Notes under the pieces: generated by a model | What the model was told of the DNA's origin: nothing | Seen by the model: the letters and a program-made list of their open reading frames with translations, nothing else | Databases searched by the model: none | Shown: piece by piece, positions 7,787-15,759 of the stretch | Layout of the letters: each line of letters begins with the position of its first letter | Position numbering within the stretch: the first letter of the stretch is position 1 | Assembly: GCF_016862575.1 (NCBI RefSeq) | Contig: NZ_BONF01000016.1 | Span: forward strand, 186,001-250,000 | Length of the DNA: 64,000 bases | Source: Catellatospora bangladeshensis | Lineage (GTDB): Bacteria > Actinomycetota > Actinomycetes > Mycobacteriales > Micromonosporaceae | Reading direction: 5' to 3' | Translations under genes and position numbers: made by a program

Positions 7787-8695
7787 CTAGAGCGACCGGA
7801 GGCGGCGGCCGGCGACCAGGTGGCGCTGACGGGTCTCGGTCAGCGTGCCGTCCAGGCAGGCCCAGTCCGGCTGGGAGACGTGCAGCGCCTGCTGCGGCGT
7901 GCCGGTGCAGATGCCGACGTGATAGACGTCGCCGGTCGCGTCGTTCTGGAAGACCGGCAGGTCGCCGGGGGCCAGGTCGGCCACCTCGACGTGCTCGCCG
8001 ACCAGCGCCTGGTCGTCGGCGTCGCGCGGCAGCGGGTGGCCGAAGCGCCGGTAGATCAGGTGGGTCAGCCCGGAGCAGTCCAGGGTCAGCCCGTGCGAGC
8101 CGCCGGCCAGGTACATCAGCCCGAGGAACAGCCGGCCCGCGGTGATGAGCTGCTCGGCGGTGGGCAGCGACCCGCCCGTCGCGTACGCGGTGACCTGCTT
8201 GTCGGCCAGCCACCCGGTGCCGCCGCCGGGCAGGCCCACCTCGACGTGGCCGTCGCGGCGCCCGAGCGCGGGCAGCACCGTGGCGAAGCTGACGTCGTCG
8301 GCCAGCACCGTCCCGCCGGGGGCGTCGCGCAGCTCGGCCACCTGCTCGGTGACGACCACCCGGTCGGCCGTGGCCGGGGCCGGCGCGGCGAGCTGGGCCA
8401 GCGGGACCCAGCCGGGGTAGCCGCGCGGGTCCTTGCGCGAGGGCTGCCACGGCGCGGTGACCCGCGCCCAGCCGTCGCGGGTCTCGTGCACCGTCACCGG
8501 CTCGCCGAGCAGCAGCTGGGTCTCCAGCCGGCCCCACAGCTGGCGGCGCTCGTCGGGGCCCTGCGCGGCGGCCCACTCGCGCAGCCGCGAGGGCGCCGCC
8601 AGCAGGGGCGCGTCGAGCGGGCGCACGGCCTCCGGGGACGTCCACAGCCCGGCGACGGACACGGCGACGGACAGGTGTTGCGTCTGCTCGCGCAT
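7787..8695 (-). CDS. NlpC/P60 cysteine peptidase with SH3-like domains
   Basis: A 302-residue cell-wall-type hydrolase without an obvious signal peptide. Residues about 60-110 and 130-180 look like two bacterial SH3 domains (VHETRDGWARVTAPW and the VTEQVAELRDAPGGT region). The C-terminal NlpC/P60 domain (about 190-300) has catalytic Cys in LTLDCSGLTHLIYRRFG, the conserved PRDADDQ and DLAPGDLPVF segments, and His in DVYHVGICTG. The layout resembles gamma-D-glutamyl-L-diamino acid peptidases of the YkfC type, which act on muropeptides in the cytoplasm. The ATG at 8695 follows gagggaag. It diverges from the RiPP cluster and is probably not part of it. Confidence 0.85.
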   Translation of the reverse strand: MREQTQHLSVAVSVAGLWTSPEAVRPLDAPLLAAPSRLREWAAAQGPDERRQLWGRLETQLLLGEPVTVHETRDGWARVTAPWQPSRKDPRGYPGWVPLAQLAAPAPATADRVVVTEQVAELRDAPGGTVLADDVSFATVLPALGRRDGHVEVGLPGGGTGWLADKQVTAYATGGSLPTAEQLITAGRLFLGLMYLAGGSHGLTLDCSGLTHLIYRRFGHPLPRDADDQALVGEHVEVADLAPGDLPVFQNDATGDVYHVGICTGTPQQALHVSQPDWACLDGTLTETRQRHLVAGRRLRSL

Positions 8696-8838
8696 TGCAG
8701 CTTCCCTCGTAGAAAAGAATCGCTTGGCGCAGAGCCTACAAAAAGTTTTCTCCGCTGCACCCTCCGGGAGCATGCGCGGCATTCACGCGCAGAGTTCACG
8801 TGGATTCACACGATCCGTGAGCTGTCCACTCTGGACCG

Positions 8839-8845
8839 TGATAAT
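8839..8845 (+). promoter_or_regulatory. Candidate -10 element of the RiPP cluster
   Basis: TGATAAT at 8839-8845 is the best -10-like element in the 233-base gap before the first precursor gene; no convincing -35 is seen. The gap also has repeated TTCAC(G) motifs near 8782-8806 and a GATCGATCGA run at 8871. These are possible regulator sites, since no regulator gene lies inside the cluster. Confidence 0.3.
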
Positions 8846-8928
8846 CGTGAATGTTAACGTGCCCTCAGCCGATCGATCGATTCGATTGGCTCGTAACATT
8901 TCTGAAACAAAGAGGGGAGGTGACCCGC

Positions 8929-9054
8929 ATGCTCAGCTTCTCCGGCCAGATCGGCACCACGGCGACCGGCGGCCTGACCGTCACCGTCGCGCCCGGCGCC
9001 TCCACCACCTGCGGCGGCGGCAACTGCTGCTGCACCAGCTGCTGCTCGTGGTAG
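8929..9054 (+). CDS. Streptolysin-S-like TOMM precursor peptide 1
   Basis: A 41-residue peptide. The leader (1-23) begins MLSFSGQI: F4 and I8 form the F-x-x-x-B leader motif (FSGQI) that SagC-type proteins bind. It ends in TVAPG, as in streptolysin S precursor SagA (VAPG before the core). The predicted core (24-41) is rich in heterocyclisable residues: Cys at 28, 33, 34, 35, 38 and 39, plus Ser/Thr at 25-27, 36, 37 and 40, ending in Trp41. NCCCTSCCSW closely resembles the CCCTTCC block of SagA. An aggggagg ribosome site lies 8 bases before the ATG. The gene is too small to be found by length alone; the leader motif, tandem copy and adjoining modifying enzymes make it convincing. Confidence 0.93.
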   Translation: MLSFSGQIGTTATGGLTVTVAPGASTTCGGGNCCCTSCCSW

Positions 9055-9092
9055 GCGGCACACCCATCCCGACCCCAGTAGGGAGGACCGAG

Positions 9093-9218
9093 ATGCTCAG
9101 CTTCTCCGGCCAGATCGGCACCACCGCGACGGGCGGCCTGATGGTCACCGTCGCCCCGGGCGCCTCCACCACCTGCGGCGGCGGCAACTGCTGCTGCTCC
9201 AGCTGCTGTTCCTGGTGA
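9093..9218 (+). CDS. Streptolysin-S-like TOMM precursor peptide 2
   Basis: A 41-residue near-copy of the first precursor, 38 bases downstream. Only two residues differ: Met for Thr at 17 in the leader and Ser for Thr at 36 in the core (CCCSSCC instead of CCCTSCC). The FSGQI recognition motif, VAPG boundary, six Cys and C-terminal Trp are all kept. A gggagga site lies 5 bases before the ATG. If residue 36 is cyclised, the two products differ by oxazole versus methyloxazole. The dehydrogenase gene follows 42 bases later. Confidence 0.93.
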   Translation: MLSFSGQIGTTATGGLMVTVAPGASTTCGGGNCCCSSCCSW

Positions 9219-9238
9219 CCCGGTAACCGCCGGTCACC
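9214..9238 (+). terminator. Possible attenuator after the second precursor gene
   Basis: GGTGACC (9214-9220) pairs with GGTCACC (9232-9238); the loop contains a further CGGTAACCG palindrome. It overlaps the stop of precursor 2 and lies before the dehydrogenase gene. Streptococcal sag operons have a terminator at the same place, giving excess precursor transcript. There is no T-run, so the role is inferred. Confidence 0.4.
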
Positions 9239-9260
9239 CCGCCTGACGCATCGGAGAGCC

Positions 9261-10205
9261 ATGCCGTATCGCCGCAGCAGGGAAGAAGTCGAGGAAGCGC
9301 TCAAGGACCACGACTACCTGCGGGCGGTCGGCGGCTTCGCGATGCAGCACACGATCGTCTCGATCTATTCGTCGTCCACGGTCGTCCGGACTCCGGACTC
9401 GGTGGTGCGGGGCCGCTGGGCGGCCGGGGATGACGCGTTCGCGGGTGAGGAGCTGCTGCTCAACTACCGCACGGACAGCACCCGGATGGGCTTCCAGCTC
9501 GGCATCGGCCGGTTCTTCGAGCCCGACGCGGTCCTCTCGTCGTGCCATGCGGACCTGGAGGAGGACCACCGCGGCACCATCGCGCTGCCCGACCCGAAGC
9601 CGATCCGCACCGGGCTGACCGCCGCGGTGACCGAGCGGCGCAGCACCCGCGTCTTCACCGGCGAGCCGGTGAGCATGGCGGACCTGTCCGCGCTGCTGTT
9701 CCACGGCCAGGGCACCTCCGGCAGCCTGCCCTACGGCAACCCGGCCGACCCGCACGGCGTCATCCGGCTGCGCAACGCGCCGTCCGGCGGCGGGCTCTAC
9801 CCCATCTCGCTGTACGTGCACGCGTTCAACGTGGCCGGGCTCGCGCCGGGGGCGTACGAGTTCCTGCCGCACGCGCACGCGCTGGCGCCGGTGCCGCCGC
9901 ACCCGGACCTGGACCCGGCGGCCGTGCTGCGCTCGCCGGACCTGGACGTCACGCGAACCGGCTTCGTGCTGACCTTCGTCTACCGGCTGCTGCACAACTC
10001 CCGCAAGTACGGCGACAGCGGCGTCGTGTTCGGGCTGATCGAGGTGGGCGCGATCCTGCAGAACCTGCACCTGGCCCGCACCGCCCTGGGCCTGGCCGGC
10101 ACCGACCAGGGCGGCTACGACAAGCAGACCATCGAGAAGATGCTCGACCTGGACGGGCTGACCAGCCATGTCGTCCACGTGACCATGGTCGGGCAGGGGG
10201 AGTAG
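9261..10205 (+). CDS. sagB: SagB-type FMN-dependent azoline dehydrogenase
   Basis: A 314-residue protein. Residues 1-100 are the N-terminal TOMM-dehydrogenase region; the nitroreductase-fold domain covers about 105-310. Visible family blocks are VTERRSTRVFTGEPVSMADL, RLRNAPSGGGLYPISLYVHA (FMN phosphate contacts) and NSRKYGDSGVVFGLIEVGAI. The Lys-Tyr pair in RKYGD matches the catalytic pair of SagB/BcerB enzymes. The reaction is oxidation of thiazolines and oxazolines in the precursor core to thiazoles and oxazoles. It is the first modifying gene after the two precursors and is followed within 3 bases by the SagC-like gene. Confidence 0.92.
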   Translation: MPYRRSREEVEEALKDHDYLRAVGGFAMQHTIVSIYSSSTVVRTPDSVVRGRWAAGDDAFAGEELLLNYRTDSTRMGFQLGIGRFFEPDAVLSSCHADLEEDHRGTIALPDPKPIRTGLTAAVTERRSTRVFTGEPVSMADLSALLFHGQGTSGSLPYGNPADPHGVIRLRNAPSGGGLYPISLYVHAFNVAGLAPGAYEFLPHAHALAPVPPHPDLDPAAVLRSPDLDVTRTGFVLTFVYRLLHNSRKYGDSGVVFGLIEVGAILQNLHLARTALGLAGTDQGGYDKQTIEKMLDLDGLTSHVVHVTMVGQGE

Positions 10206-10207
10206 CG

Positions 10208-11281
10208 GTGAGCGACGGTTACCTGCTGGCGGCCACGGCGCGCCTGATCGAGGACGCCGCCGGGCGGTTCCGCATCCGCACCGGGGTGTGGAACTTCGAG
10301 GAGGCGGTGATCGACGTCAGCGGCGAGTCGCCCGCGGTGGCCGCCACCGTGCGCGCGGCGCTGCGGGCCGCGGCCGCCGGGCCGGTGCGCCTGGCCGAGC
10401 ACCTCGACCCCGGCCTGCTGCCGATCGAGTCGGCCAACATCGAGCAGCTGTTCGGTCAGCTCGCCCAGGCGGGGCTGTTCGTCTCGCCGCGCGACCGCGA
10501 CGCCCAGGACGCGGTGACCGCCGCGCTGCTGGGCCGCACGTCCTCGCCGTACCCGGGCGCCGAGGGCCCGCCCGCCGGGGAGGTGGCCTTCCTGACCGAC
10601 TCGCCCGGCGCGTCTGCGCAGGCGGCGCACCTGGCCGAGGGGATGCGCCTGAAGCTGGTGCCGCTCGCCGGCGATCTCGTCGCCAAGCTCGGGACCGTCG
10701 ATCTGACCTCGCGCATCGACGGCCTGGTGACCGAGCAGGCGCTGGCCGACCTCACCCCGGCCCTGAGCGGGTACGCCGCGCTGGTGACGGTGCTGCGCCG
10801 GCCGTCGCTGCCGCTGCTGCGCAACCTGAACCGGGTCGTCGAGAACCGCGACCTGCCCTGGGTGTGCGCGTTCCTGGACGGGCCGTTCGTCACCGTGGCC
10901 GGGCTCAAGTCGCCGCACACCGGCTGCTTCGAGTGCTTCGAGCAGCGGGCGCTGGCCCGCCTCGAAGACCACGTGTCCTACCACGACTTCGCCCGCTCGC
11001 CGCTGGGCGAGGTCGCCGCGACCGCGGCCGACGCGCCGCTGATGAGCCTGCTCACCACGCTCGCGGTGACCGAGGGCTACCTGCACGCCGCCGTCGGGGT
11101 GTCCCGGATGTCGGGCCGGGTGCTCAGCGTGCACCTGCCCACCTTCGAGATCCAGGCGCAGGACCTGCTGCGCATGCCCGCCTGCCCGGCCTGCGGCAAG
11201 GTGTCCCGGCAGCGGGTCAAGGAGATCAACTTCAACAGCCGGGCGGCCGTGGACCGCATCGTCGCCGGGGTGCTGCGGTGA
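10208..11281 (+). CDS. sagC: SagC-like TOMM cyclodehydratase partner (leader-binding, E1-like)
   Basis: A 357-residue protein starting at GTG 10208. The first ~90 residues form the RiPP recognition element region expected to grip the FSGQI leader motif. The remainder is a degenerate E1/ThiF-like fold with paired Cys motifs that bind structural zinc: TGCFECFEQRALARLEDH and PACPACGKVSRQR. There is no ATP site, as expected: this subunit presents the substrate to the YcaO enzyme. The stop overlaps the YcaO start by 4 bases (GTGA), indicating translational coupling. Confidence 0.88.
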   Translation: MSDGYLLAATARLIEDAAGRFRIRTGVWNFEEAVIDVSGESPAVAATVRAALRAAAAGPVRLAEHLDPGLLPIESANIEQLFGQLAQAGLFVSPRDRDAQDAVTAALLGRTSSPYPGAEGPPAGEVAFLTDSPGASAQAAHLAEGMRLKLVPLAGDLVAKLGTVDLTSRIDGLVTEQALADLTPALSGYAALVTVLRRPSLPLLRNLNRVVENRDLPWVCAFLDGPFVTVAGLKSPHTGCFECFEQRALARLEDHVSYHDFARSPLGEVAATAADAPLMSLLTTLAVTEGYLHAAVGVSRMSGRVLSVHLPTFEIQAQDLLRMPACPACGKVSRQRVKEINFNSRAAVDRIVAGVLR

Positions 11282-12630
11282 GCGCGCTGACGCACTACCC
11301 GCCGATGCCGCGGCTGCTGCGCCGCTACCGCCACCTGGGCGCGAACCAGTCCGGGGTGATGCCGGGCTTCTTCGTCTCGGTGGCCGACATCCCGGGCGAG
11401 CCGCGCATGCGGGCGATGACCGCGACCATGCCGCACTACCACCGCCTGATCATGGACGACCCGCACCTGCAGGTGCAGTACCACCTCAGTGGATACGGCC
11501 TCTACCAGGAAGAGGCCATGATCAAGATGATGGGGGAGAGCGTCGAGCGGTACGGCGCGATGGTCGCCATCCGGCTGTTCGACCAGGACTTCCGGTACGC
11601 CGCGCGGCGCGAGCTGGCCCAGGAGGGGCCGTGCCTGCCGCTGGAATACCTCGGCATCCTCGACCCGGCCCAGCAGACGCTGCTCGCCTCCAAGCTGCAC
11701 CGCTACACCGACCGGCCGCCCACCGAGGACGACGTCATCGCCTGGGTGAAGTGCCCGTCGCTGACCCGGCCCGGCGAGGACCTGTGGGTGCCCGCGCAGC
11801 TGTTCTTCCTCGGCTTCACCACCTCCGCCGAGCACGGCGACCGGCTGTTCACCCCGTCGTTCTCCACCGGCACCGCCGCCCACGTCAGCCTGGCGAACGC
11901 GCTGCGCAACGCGCTGATCGAGGCGGTGCAGATCGACTCGTTCATCCTCAACTGGTACACCCCGCACCCCGCGCCGCAGGTCGTCGTCGACGACGAGGAC
12001 GCGCTGCGGGTGCTGGACCAGATGCGGCTCGGCCCCGACTCCGACTACCGGGTGCGGCCGATCTACCTGACCCGGCCGGACCTGCCGCTGCCCACCATCG
12101 GCGTCTACATGGACCGCAAGGCCGACGTGCTGCCGATGCTCACCTTCGGGGTGCAGGGCGACGCCGACCCGCGCGCGGCCCTGCTGCGCGGCGCCATGGA
12201 GAGCGCCGCGATCCTCGGGCTGGGCATGTACAGCGCCATCTTCGACACCGCCGCCGTGCACGCGGCCACCAACACCTCGCCCTACCTCGACCTCGACTCC
12301 AACGTGCTGTTCTACGCCTCGCCGCAGGACGCGCAGCGCAAGCGCGCCATCGTCGACCGGCGGTTCAGCGGCTCGGTCAAGATGTCCGAGATCCCGGCGC
12401 TGGCCGGAGACACGCTGGAGTCGCTGATCGCGATGGTGGCCGGGGTCAGCGAGTGGGCCACCTACCTCGACATCACGCCGCCGGAGCTGGCCGGCACCGA
12501 CTGGAAGGTGGTGCGCGTGCTCATCCCCGAGCTGCTGAGCATGTGCCTGCCCGGACTGCCGCCCAAGGCCCACCCCCGGATGCTCGCGCACGGCGGAGTC
12601 ACCGATGAACACCCGCACCCACTTCCTTAG
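11278..12630 (+). CDS. sagD: YcaO cyclodehydratase (SagD-like)
   Basis: A 450-residue ATP-using enzyme that makes azoline rings from Cys, Ser and Thr of the precursor core. YcaO blocks are visible: EEAMIKMMGESVERYGAM (ATP/Mg-binding helix), SFSTGTAAHVSLANALRNAL followed by IEAVQIDSF (the usual G-x-A-A-H/N-S ... L-E-x-x-x-R-D-x-F block), and a later LLRGAMESAAILG helix. The C-terminus ends HPHPLP, giving exactly the PxPxP tail that TOMM YcaO proteins need for catalysis. The last 26 bases, coding for this tail, overlap the start of the next gene. GTG start at 11278, coupled to the SagC-like gene. Confidence 0.94.
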   Translation: MSALTHYPPMPRLLRRYRHLGANQSGVMPGFFVSVADIPGEPRMRAMTATMPHYHRLIMDDPHLQVQYHLSGYGLYQEEAMIKMMGESVERYGAMVAIRLFDQDFRYAARRELAQEGPCLPLEYLGILDPAQQTLLASKLHRYTDRPPTEDDVIAWVKCPSLTRPGEDLWVPAQLFFLGFTTSAEHGDRLFTPSFSTGTAAHVSLANALRNALIEAVQIDSFILNWYTPHPAPQVVVDDEDALRVLDQMRLGPDSDYRVRPIYLTRPDLPLPTIGVYMDRKADVLPMLTFGVQGDADPRAALLRGAMESAAILGLGMYSAIFDTAAVHAATNTSPYLDLDSNVLFYASPQDAQRKRAIVDRRFSGSVKMSEIPALAGDTLESLIAMVAGVSEWATYLDITPPELAGTDWKVVRVLIPELLSMCLPGLPPKAHPRMLAHGGVTDEHPHPLP

Positions 12631-13282
12631 CGTGCTGGTGCTGCTGTGCACCGCGTTCCCGGCGCAGGCGTTCCGGCTCAGCCTGGCCGGGCTGCTCGGC
12701 GGCGCGACCGTGCGGGTACGCCGCCTCGACCCCGCGGTCGCCGGGCAGCTGCTGTTCGCCGCCGCGCTGCTCGCGATGGCCGGGCTCGCCGCCGCGCTGG
12801 CCCCGGTGAGCTGGACCTTCGCGTCGCCTGACGGGTGGCGCTGGTACGCCGTCGCGGCCGGCTTCGGGGTGCTGGCCCCGTTCCTGGAGTGGGCCGCCGG
12901 GGCGGTCGTGCTGCTGGTCCGTCACCGCCGGCTGCCCGGCCTGGCCGTGCACCGGCTCGCCGGGCCCGGCTCCACCCTGGTGGTGCTCGCCGCGCTCGGC
13001 GTCGCCGTGGCCGAGGAGGTCGTGTTCCGGGGCGTCGGGCTGCACCTGCTCGACGGCGTGCTTGGCTGGCCCGCCTGGGCCGCCGTCGCGCTGACCGCGC
13101 TCGTTTACGGGCTCAACCACCTCTACTTCGGCGCGGTCACGGTCGGCCAGAAGACGCTGACCGGCCTCGGCTTCGGCGCGCTGTTCCTGCTCGGCGGCGG
13201 CAACGTCCTGGTGCCGCTGCTCGCGCACGCCGTGCAGAACGTAGTGGTGCTGACCGCGCTGCCCCGGCGGGTGAGCGCGTGA
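12605..13282 (+). CDS. sagE: CPBP intramembrane metalloprotease, SagE-like
   Basis: A 225-residue polytopic membrane protein of the CPBP (Abi) family with all active motifs: EEVVFRG (E-E-x-x-x-R), a His in VYGLNHLYFG, and H-x-x-x-N as HAVQN near the C-terminus. Family members cleave within or beside the membrane. In sag-type clusters the equivalent protein, SagE, is thought to remove the leader peptide or give self-immunity. Here cleavage after VAPG is the obvious proposal (inference). It overlaps the YcaO gene by 26 bases and the next gene by 4. Confidence 0.9.
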   Translation: MNTRTHFLSVLVLLCTAFPAQAFRLSLAGLLGGATVRVRRLDPAVAGQLLFAAALLAMAGLAAALAPVSWTFASPDGWRWYAVAAGFGVLAPFLEWAAGAVVLLVRHRRLPGLAVHRLAGPGSTLVVLAALGVAVAEEVVFRGVGLHLLDGVLGWPAWAAVALTALVYGLNHLYFGAVTVGQKTLTGLGFGALFLLGGGNVLVPLLAHAVQNVVVLTALPRRVSA

Positions 13283-14064
13283 GCTTGGTACGGGACTCCG
13301 GGATGAACTGGGACGCCTACCTCTTCGCCGCCGTCGCCATCGGGGCGACCGCGCTGTGGCTGGCCCTGTACCGGCTGCCGTTCCGGAAGGCGCGGACGCG
13401 GCAGCGGGTGCGCCTTGCGGTGGCGAGCCGCACCGGGCTGCCCGGCCGGTACGTCTTCCCGATCCTCGGCACCGTGATCTACCTGGCCCTCGGGATCGCC
13501 GCCGCGGCGGCGGTCATGGCCTTCGGCGGTCTCGACCTGCTCGACCTGCTCGCCTGGCCGATCACCGCCGAGGGGGTCGGGCTGCTCGTGCTGTCCGCCG
13601 TCGGGGCGAGCGCGCTCACCGCGTTCGCCATGTCCGTCCTGTACGCCGTCCGCCCCACCGTCGACGTGCCCGGCGCGGTCACCGGCGTGCGCTGGGTGCA
13701 GGAGATCCTCGCCCTGCCCCGGGGCTGGCGCTACGCCGTGCCCGCGATCAGCGCCGCGGTGGAGGAGTTCTTCTTCCGGGGCGTGTTCCTCGGCGGGCTG
13801 CTCGCGGCCGGTGCGCCCGTGTGGGCGGCCGTCGTGGTCAGCGGCGCCGTGTTCGCCGCCGGGCAGGTGCTGCTCACCGAGTCCGCGCTGCAGGCGGCCG
13901 TGCTCGCGCTGTCCAGCGTGGTGCTCGCCGTGGTGTGCGGGCTGCTGACGGCGATCGAGGGCAGCGTCCTTCCGGCGATCCTGGTCCACGCCTCGTTCGC
14001 CGGTTACTACACCCAGACCAGTGCGCGCCGGGCCGCTCCCGCCCCGGCCGCCGTACCCCGGTGA
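13279..14064 (+). CDS. Second CPBP-family membrane protein, probably catalytically degenerate
   Basis: A 261-residue polytopic membrane protein. The first CPBP motif is intact (AAVEEFFFRGVFLGG), but the second is VFAAGQ, with Gln where the metal-binding His of F-x-x-x-H should be, and the third reads HASFA, lacking the usual N/D. It may therefore be an immunity or scaffold protein rather than a protease. It occupies the place that sagF, a membrane protein of unknown role, holds in the streptococcal operon. The GTG start at 13279 overlaps the preceding stop by 4 bases; ATG 13303 is an alternative. Confidence 0.8.
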   Translation: MSLVRDSGMNWDAYLFAAVAIGATALWLALYRLPFRKARTRQRVRLAVASRTGLPGRYVFPILGTVIYLALGIAAAAAVMAFGGLDLLDLLAWPITAEGVGLLVLSAVGASALTAFAMSVLYAVRPTVDVPGAVTGVRWVQEILALPRGWRYAVPAISAAVEEFFFRGVFLGGLLAAGAPVWAAVVVSGAVFAAGQVLLTESALQAAVLALSSVVLAVVCGLLTAIEGSVLPAILVHASFAGYYTQTSARRAAPAPAAVPR

Positions 14065-14078
14065 GGAGGCCGACCACC

Positions 14079-15035
14079 GTGTCCCAGGAGGAGCAACCGT
14101 TCGTCGACGCCCGCGGCGTCACCGTCCGCTACGGTGACCTGACCGCGGTCGACGGCGCCGGCCTGTGCGCCGCCCGCGGCCAGGTCGTCGGGCTCATCGG
14201 CCCGAACGGCGCGGGCAAGACCTCGCTGCTGGAGTGCATCGAGGGCATCCGGACCCCGGCCGCGGGCGTCATCCGCGTCGGCGGCTTCGACCCCGCCGCC
14301 GACCGCACCCGGATGACCCGCATCGCGGGCGTACAGCTGCAGCAGCTGTCCTACCCGCCGCGCGCCACCGTCGAGGAGATGTGCCGGGTCTTCGCGTCGT
14401 TCTACCCCGACCCGGCCGACCACGGCGTGCTGCTGGAACGGTTCGGCCTGGCGGGCGAGCGCCGCAAGCAGGCCGTGAAGCTGTCCGGCGGGCAGCAGCA
14501 GCGGCTGTCCCTGGTGCTGGCCCTGCTGAACGACCCGCAGGTGGTGTTCCTCGACGAGCTGACCAACGGGCTCGACCCGGCGGCCCGGCGGCTGGTCTGG
14601 GACGAGCTGCGCCGCCGCAACGACGACGGCCTGACCGTGGTGCTCACCTCCCACCACATGGAGGAGGTCGAGTACCTCTGCGACCGGGTGAACGTGCTCG
14701 TCGCCGGGCGCATCGCCGCCTCCGGCACGCCCGCGGAGCTGATCCGCGACCACGCCGGGCAGACCGCGCGGCTGGTGCTGGACGGCCGGGGCGGCGACCG
14801 CGAGCTGCGCGCCGCGCTGACCGGGCTCGGTGACGGGGTCGAGGTCCGCCCGGCCGGGGGGCGGCTGCTGGTCGACGTACGCCCGGATCGCCGGGGTGAC
14901 GTCGACAAGGCGCTGTCGGCCGCGGACTGCACCCCCCGGGAGCTGCCGCCGTCGCTGGAGGACGTCTACCTCAACCTCACCGGCCAGGCTGCCGCCCCGG
15001 CCGCCGACGAAGCGGAGAACGCGCATGTTTCCTAG
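14079..15035 (+). CDS. sagG: ABC exporter ATP-binding protein (SagG-like)
   Basis: A 318-residue ABC ATPase of the drug/bacteriocin export type. Walker A is GPNGAGKTS, the signature is KLSGGQQQRLSLVLALL, Walker B is VVFLDELTNGLDP and the switch His is in TSHHMEEVEYL. A C-terminal extension of about 90 residues ends in ...LEDVYLNLTG, as in DrrA/SagG-like proteins. It would pair with the permease it overlaps by 11 bases to export the mature peptide. GTG 14079 was chosen because gaggagg lies 9 bases before it; GTG 14061, overlapping the previous stop, is possible. Walker B has Leu-Thr where Pro-Thr is usual. Confidence 0.92.
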   Translation: MSQEEQPFVDARGVTVRYGDLTAVDGAGLCAARGQVVGLIGPNGAGKTSLLECIEGIRTPAAGVIRVGGFDPAADRTRMTRIAGVQLQQLSYPPRATVEEMCRVFASFYPDPADHGVLLERFGLAGERRKQAVKLSGGQQQRLSLVLALLNDPQVVFLDELTNGLDPAARRLVWDELRRRNDDGLTVVLTSHHMEEVEYLCDRVNVLVAGRIAASGTPAELIRDHAGQTARLVLDGRGGDRELRAALTGLGDGVEVRPAGGRLLVDVRPDRRGDVDKALSAADCTPRELPPSLEDVYLNLTGQAAAPAADEAENAHVS

Positions 15036-15759
15036 CGTGCTGGCCTTCGAGTCCAAGCGCATGCTGCGCAACTTCCCGCCGATGTTCTTCGGGCTCGCGT
15101 TCCCGGTGCTGGTGCTGGTCATCTTCGGCGGCATCTACGGCAACGAGCCCGACGACCTGTGGGGCGGGCTGGGCACGGTGGACGTGTCGGTGCCCGCCTA
15201 CATCGGGCTGGTGCTGGCCGTCGCGGGGCTGATGAGCTTCCCGCTGGGCATGGTCGAGCACCGGGCGCGCGGCTTCCTGCGCCGGCTGCGGGCCACCCCG
15301 GCCCGGCCCGCCGCGTTCCTCAGCGCGCAGCTCGTGGTCAACATCGTGATCGTGGTGCTGGGCGTCGGGCTGCTGCTGGCCACCGGGTTCGTCGCGTTCG
15401 GGCTGCACGCGCCGAAGCACCCGTGGGCGTTCGCCGGGATCGCGCTGCTGTCCGGGGCGGCCATGTTCGGGCTGGGGCTGCTCATCGCGTCGGTCGCGCG
15501 CACCGAGCAGGCCGCGCTGGCCATCGCGAACCTGGTGTACTTCCCGATGATCTTCCTGACCGGGGCGACGGTGCCGCTGGAGCTGATGCCGGACGGCATG
15601 CGGCGGATCAGCGAGGCGCTGCCGCTGACGTACGCCATCGACGCGCTGCAGTGGGCGTGGCTGGACACGGGCGACTCGATCGGGGTCGCGCTGGCCGTGC
15701 TGGGCGGGACCGTCGCGGTCTGCGCGGCGGGAGCGGCCTGGCTGTTCCGGTGGGAGTGA
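15025..15759 (+). CDS. sagH: ABC-2 type permease (SagH/I-like)
   Basis: A 244-residue membrane protein with about six transmembrane helices of the ABC-2 family. It starts FPSVLAFESKRMLRNFPPMF, then a first helix, a short loop, RRLRATPARPAAFLSAQ in the cytosolic elbow, and FLTGATVPLELMPDGMR followed by LPLTYAIDAL before the last helix: the standard pattern of DrrB/SagH-like exporters. Streptococcal clusters have two permeases (SagH and SagI). Here only one is found, so the exporter is probably a homodimer. It overlaps both neighbours. Confidence 0.9.
   Translation: MFPSVLAFESKRMLRNFPPMFFGLAFPVLVLVIFGGIYGNEPDDLWGGLGTVDVSVPAYIGLVLAVAGLMSFPLGMVEHRARGFLRRLRATPARPAAFLSAQLVVNIVIVVLGVGLLLATGFVAFGLHAPKHPWAFAGIALLSGAAMFGLGLLIASVARTEQAALAIANLVYFPMIFLTGATVPLELMPDGMRRISEALPLTYAIDALQWAWLDTGDSIGVALAVLGGTVAVCAAGAAWLFRWE

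Noticed and set aside
7787-8695. NlpC/P60 peptidase as leader peptidase of the RiPP cluster
   Set aside because: It is on the opposite strand, has muropeptide-peptidase layout with SH3 domains, and the cluster already has a CPBP protease.
8929-9218. Tandem precursor genes as a CRISPR-like or simple DNA repeat
   Set aside because: Only two units, both in frame with ribosome sites, with protein-level conservation and adjoining modifying enzymes.
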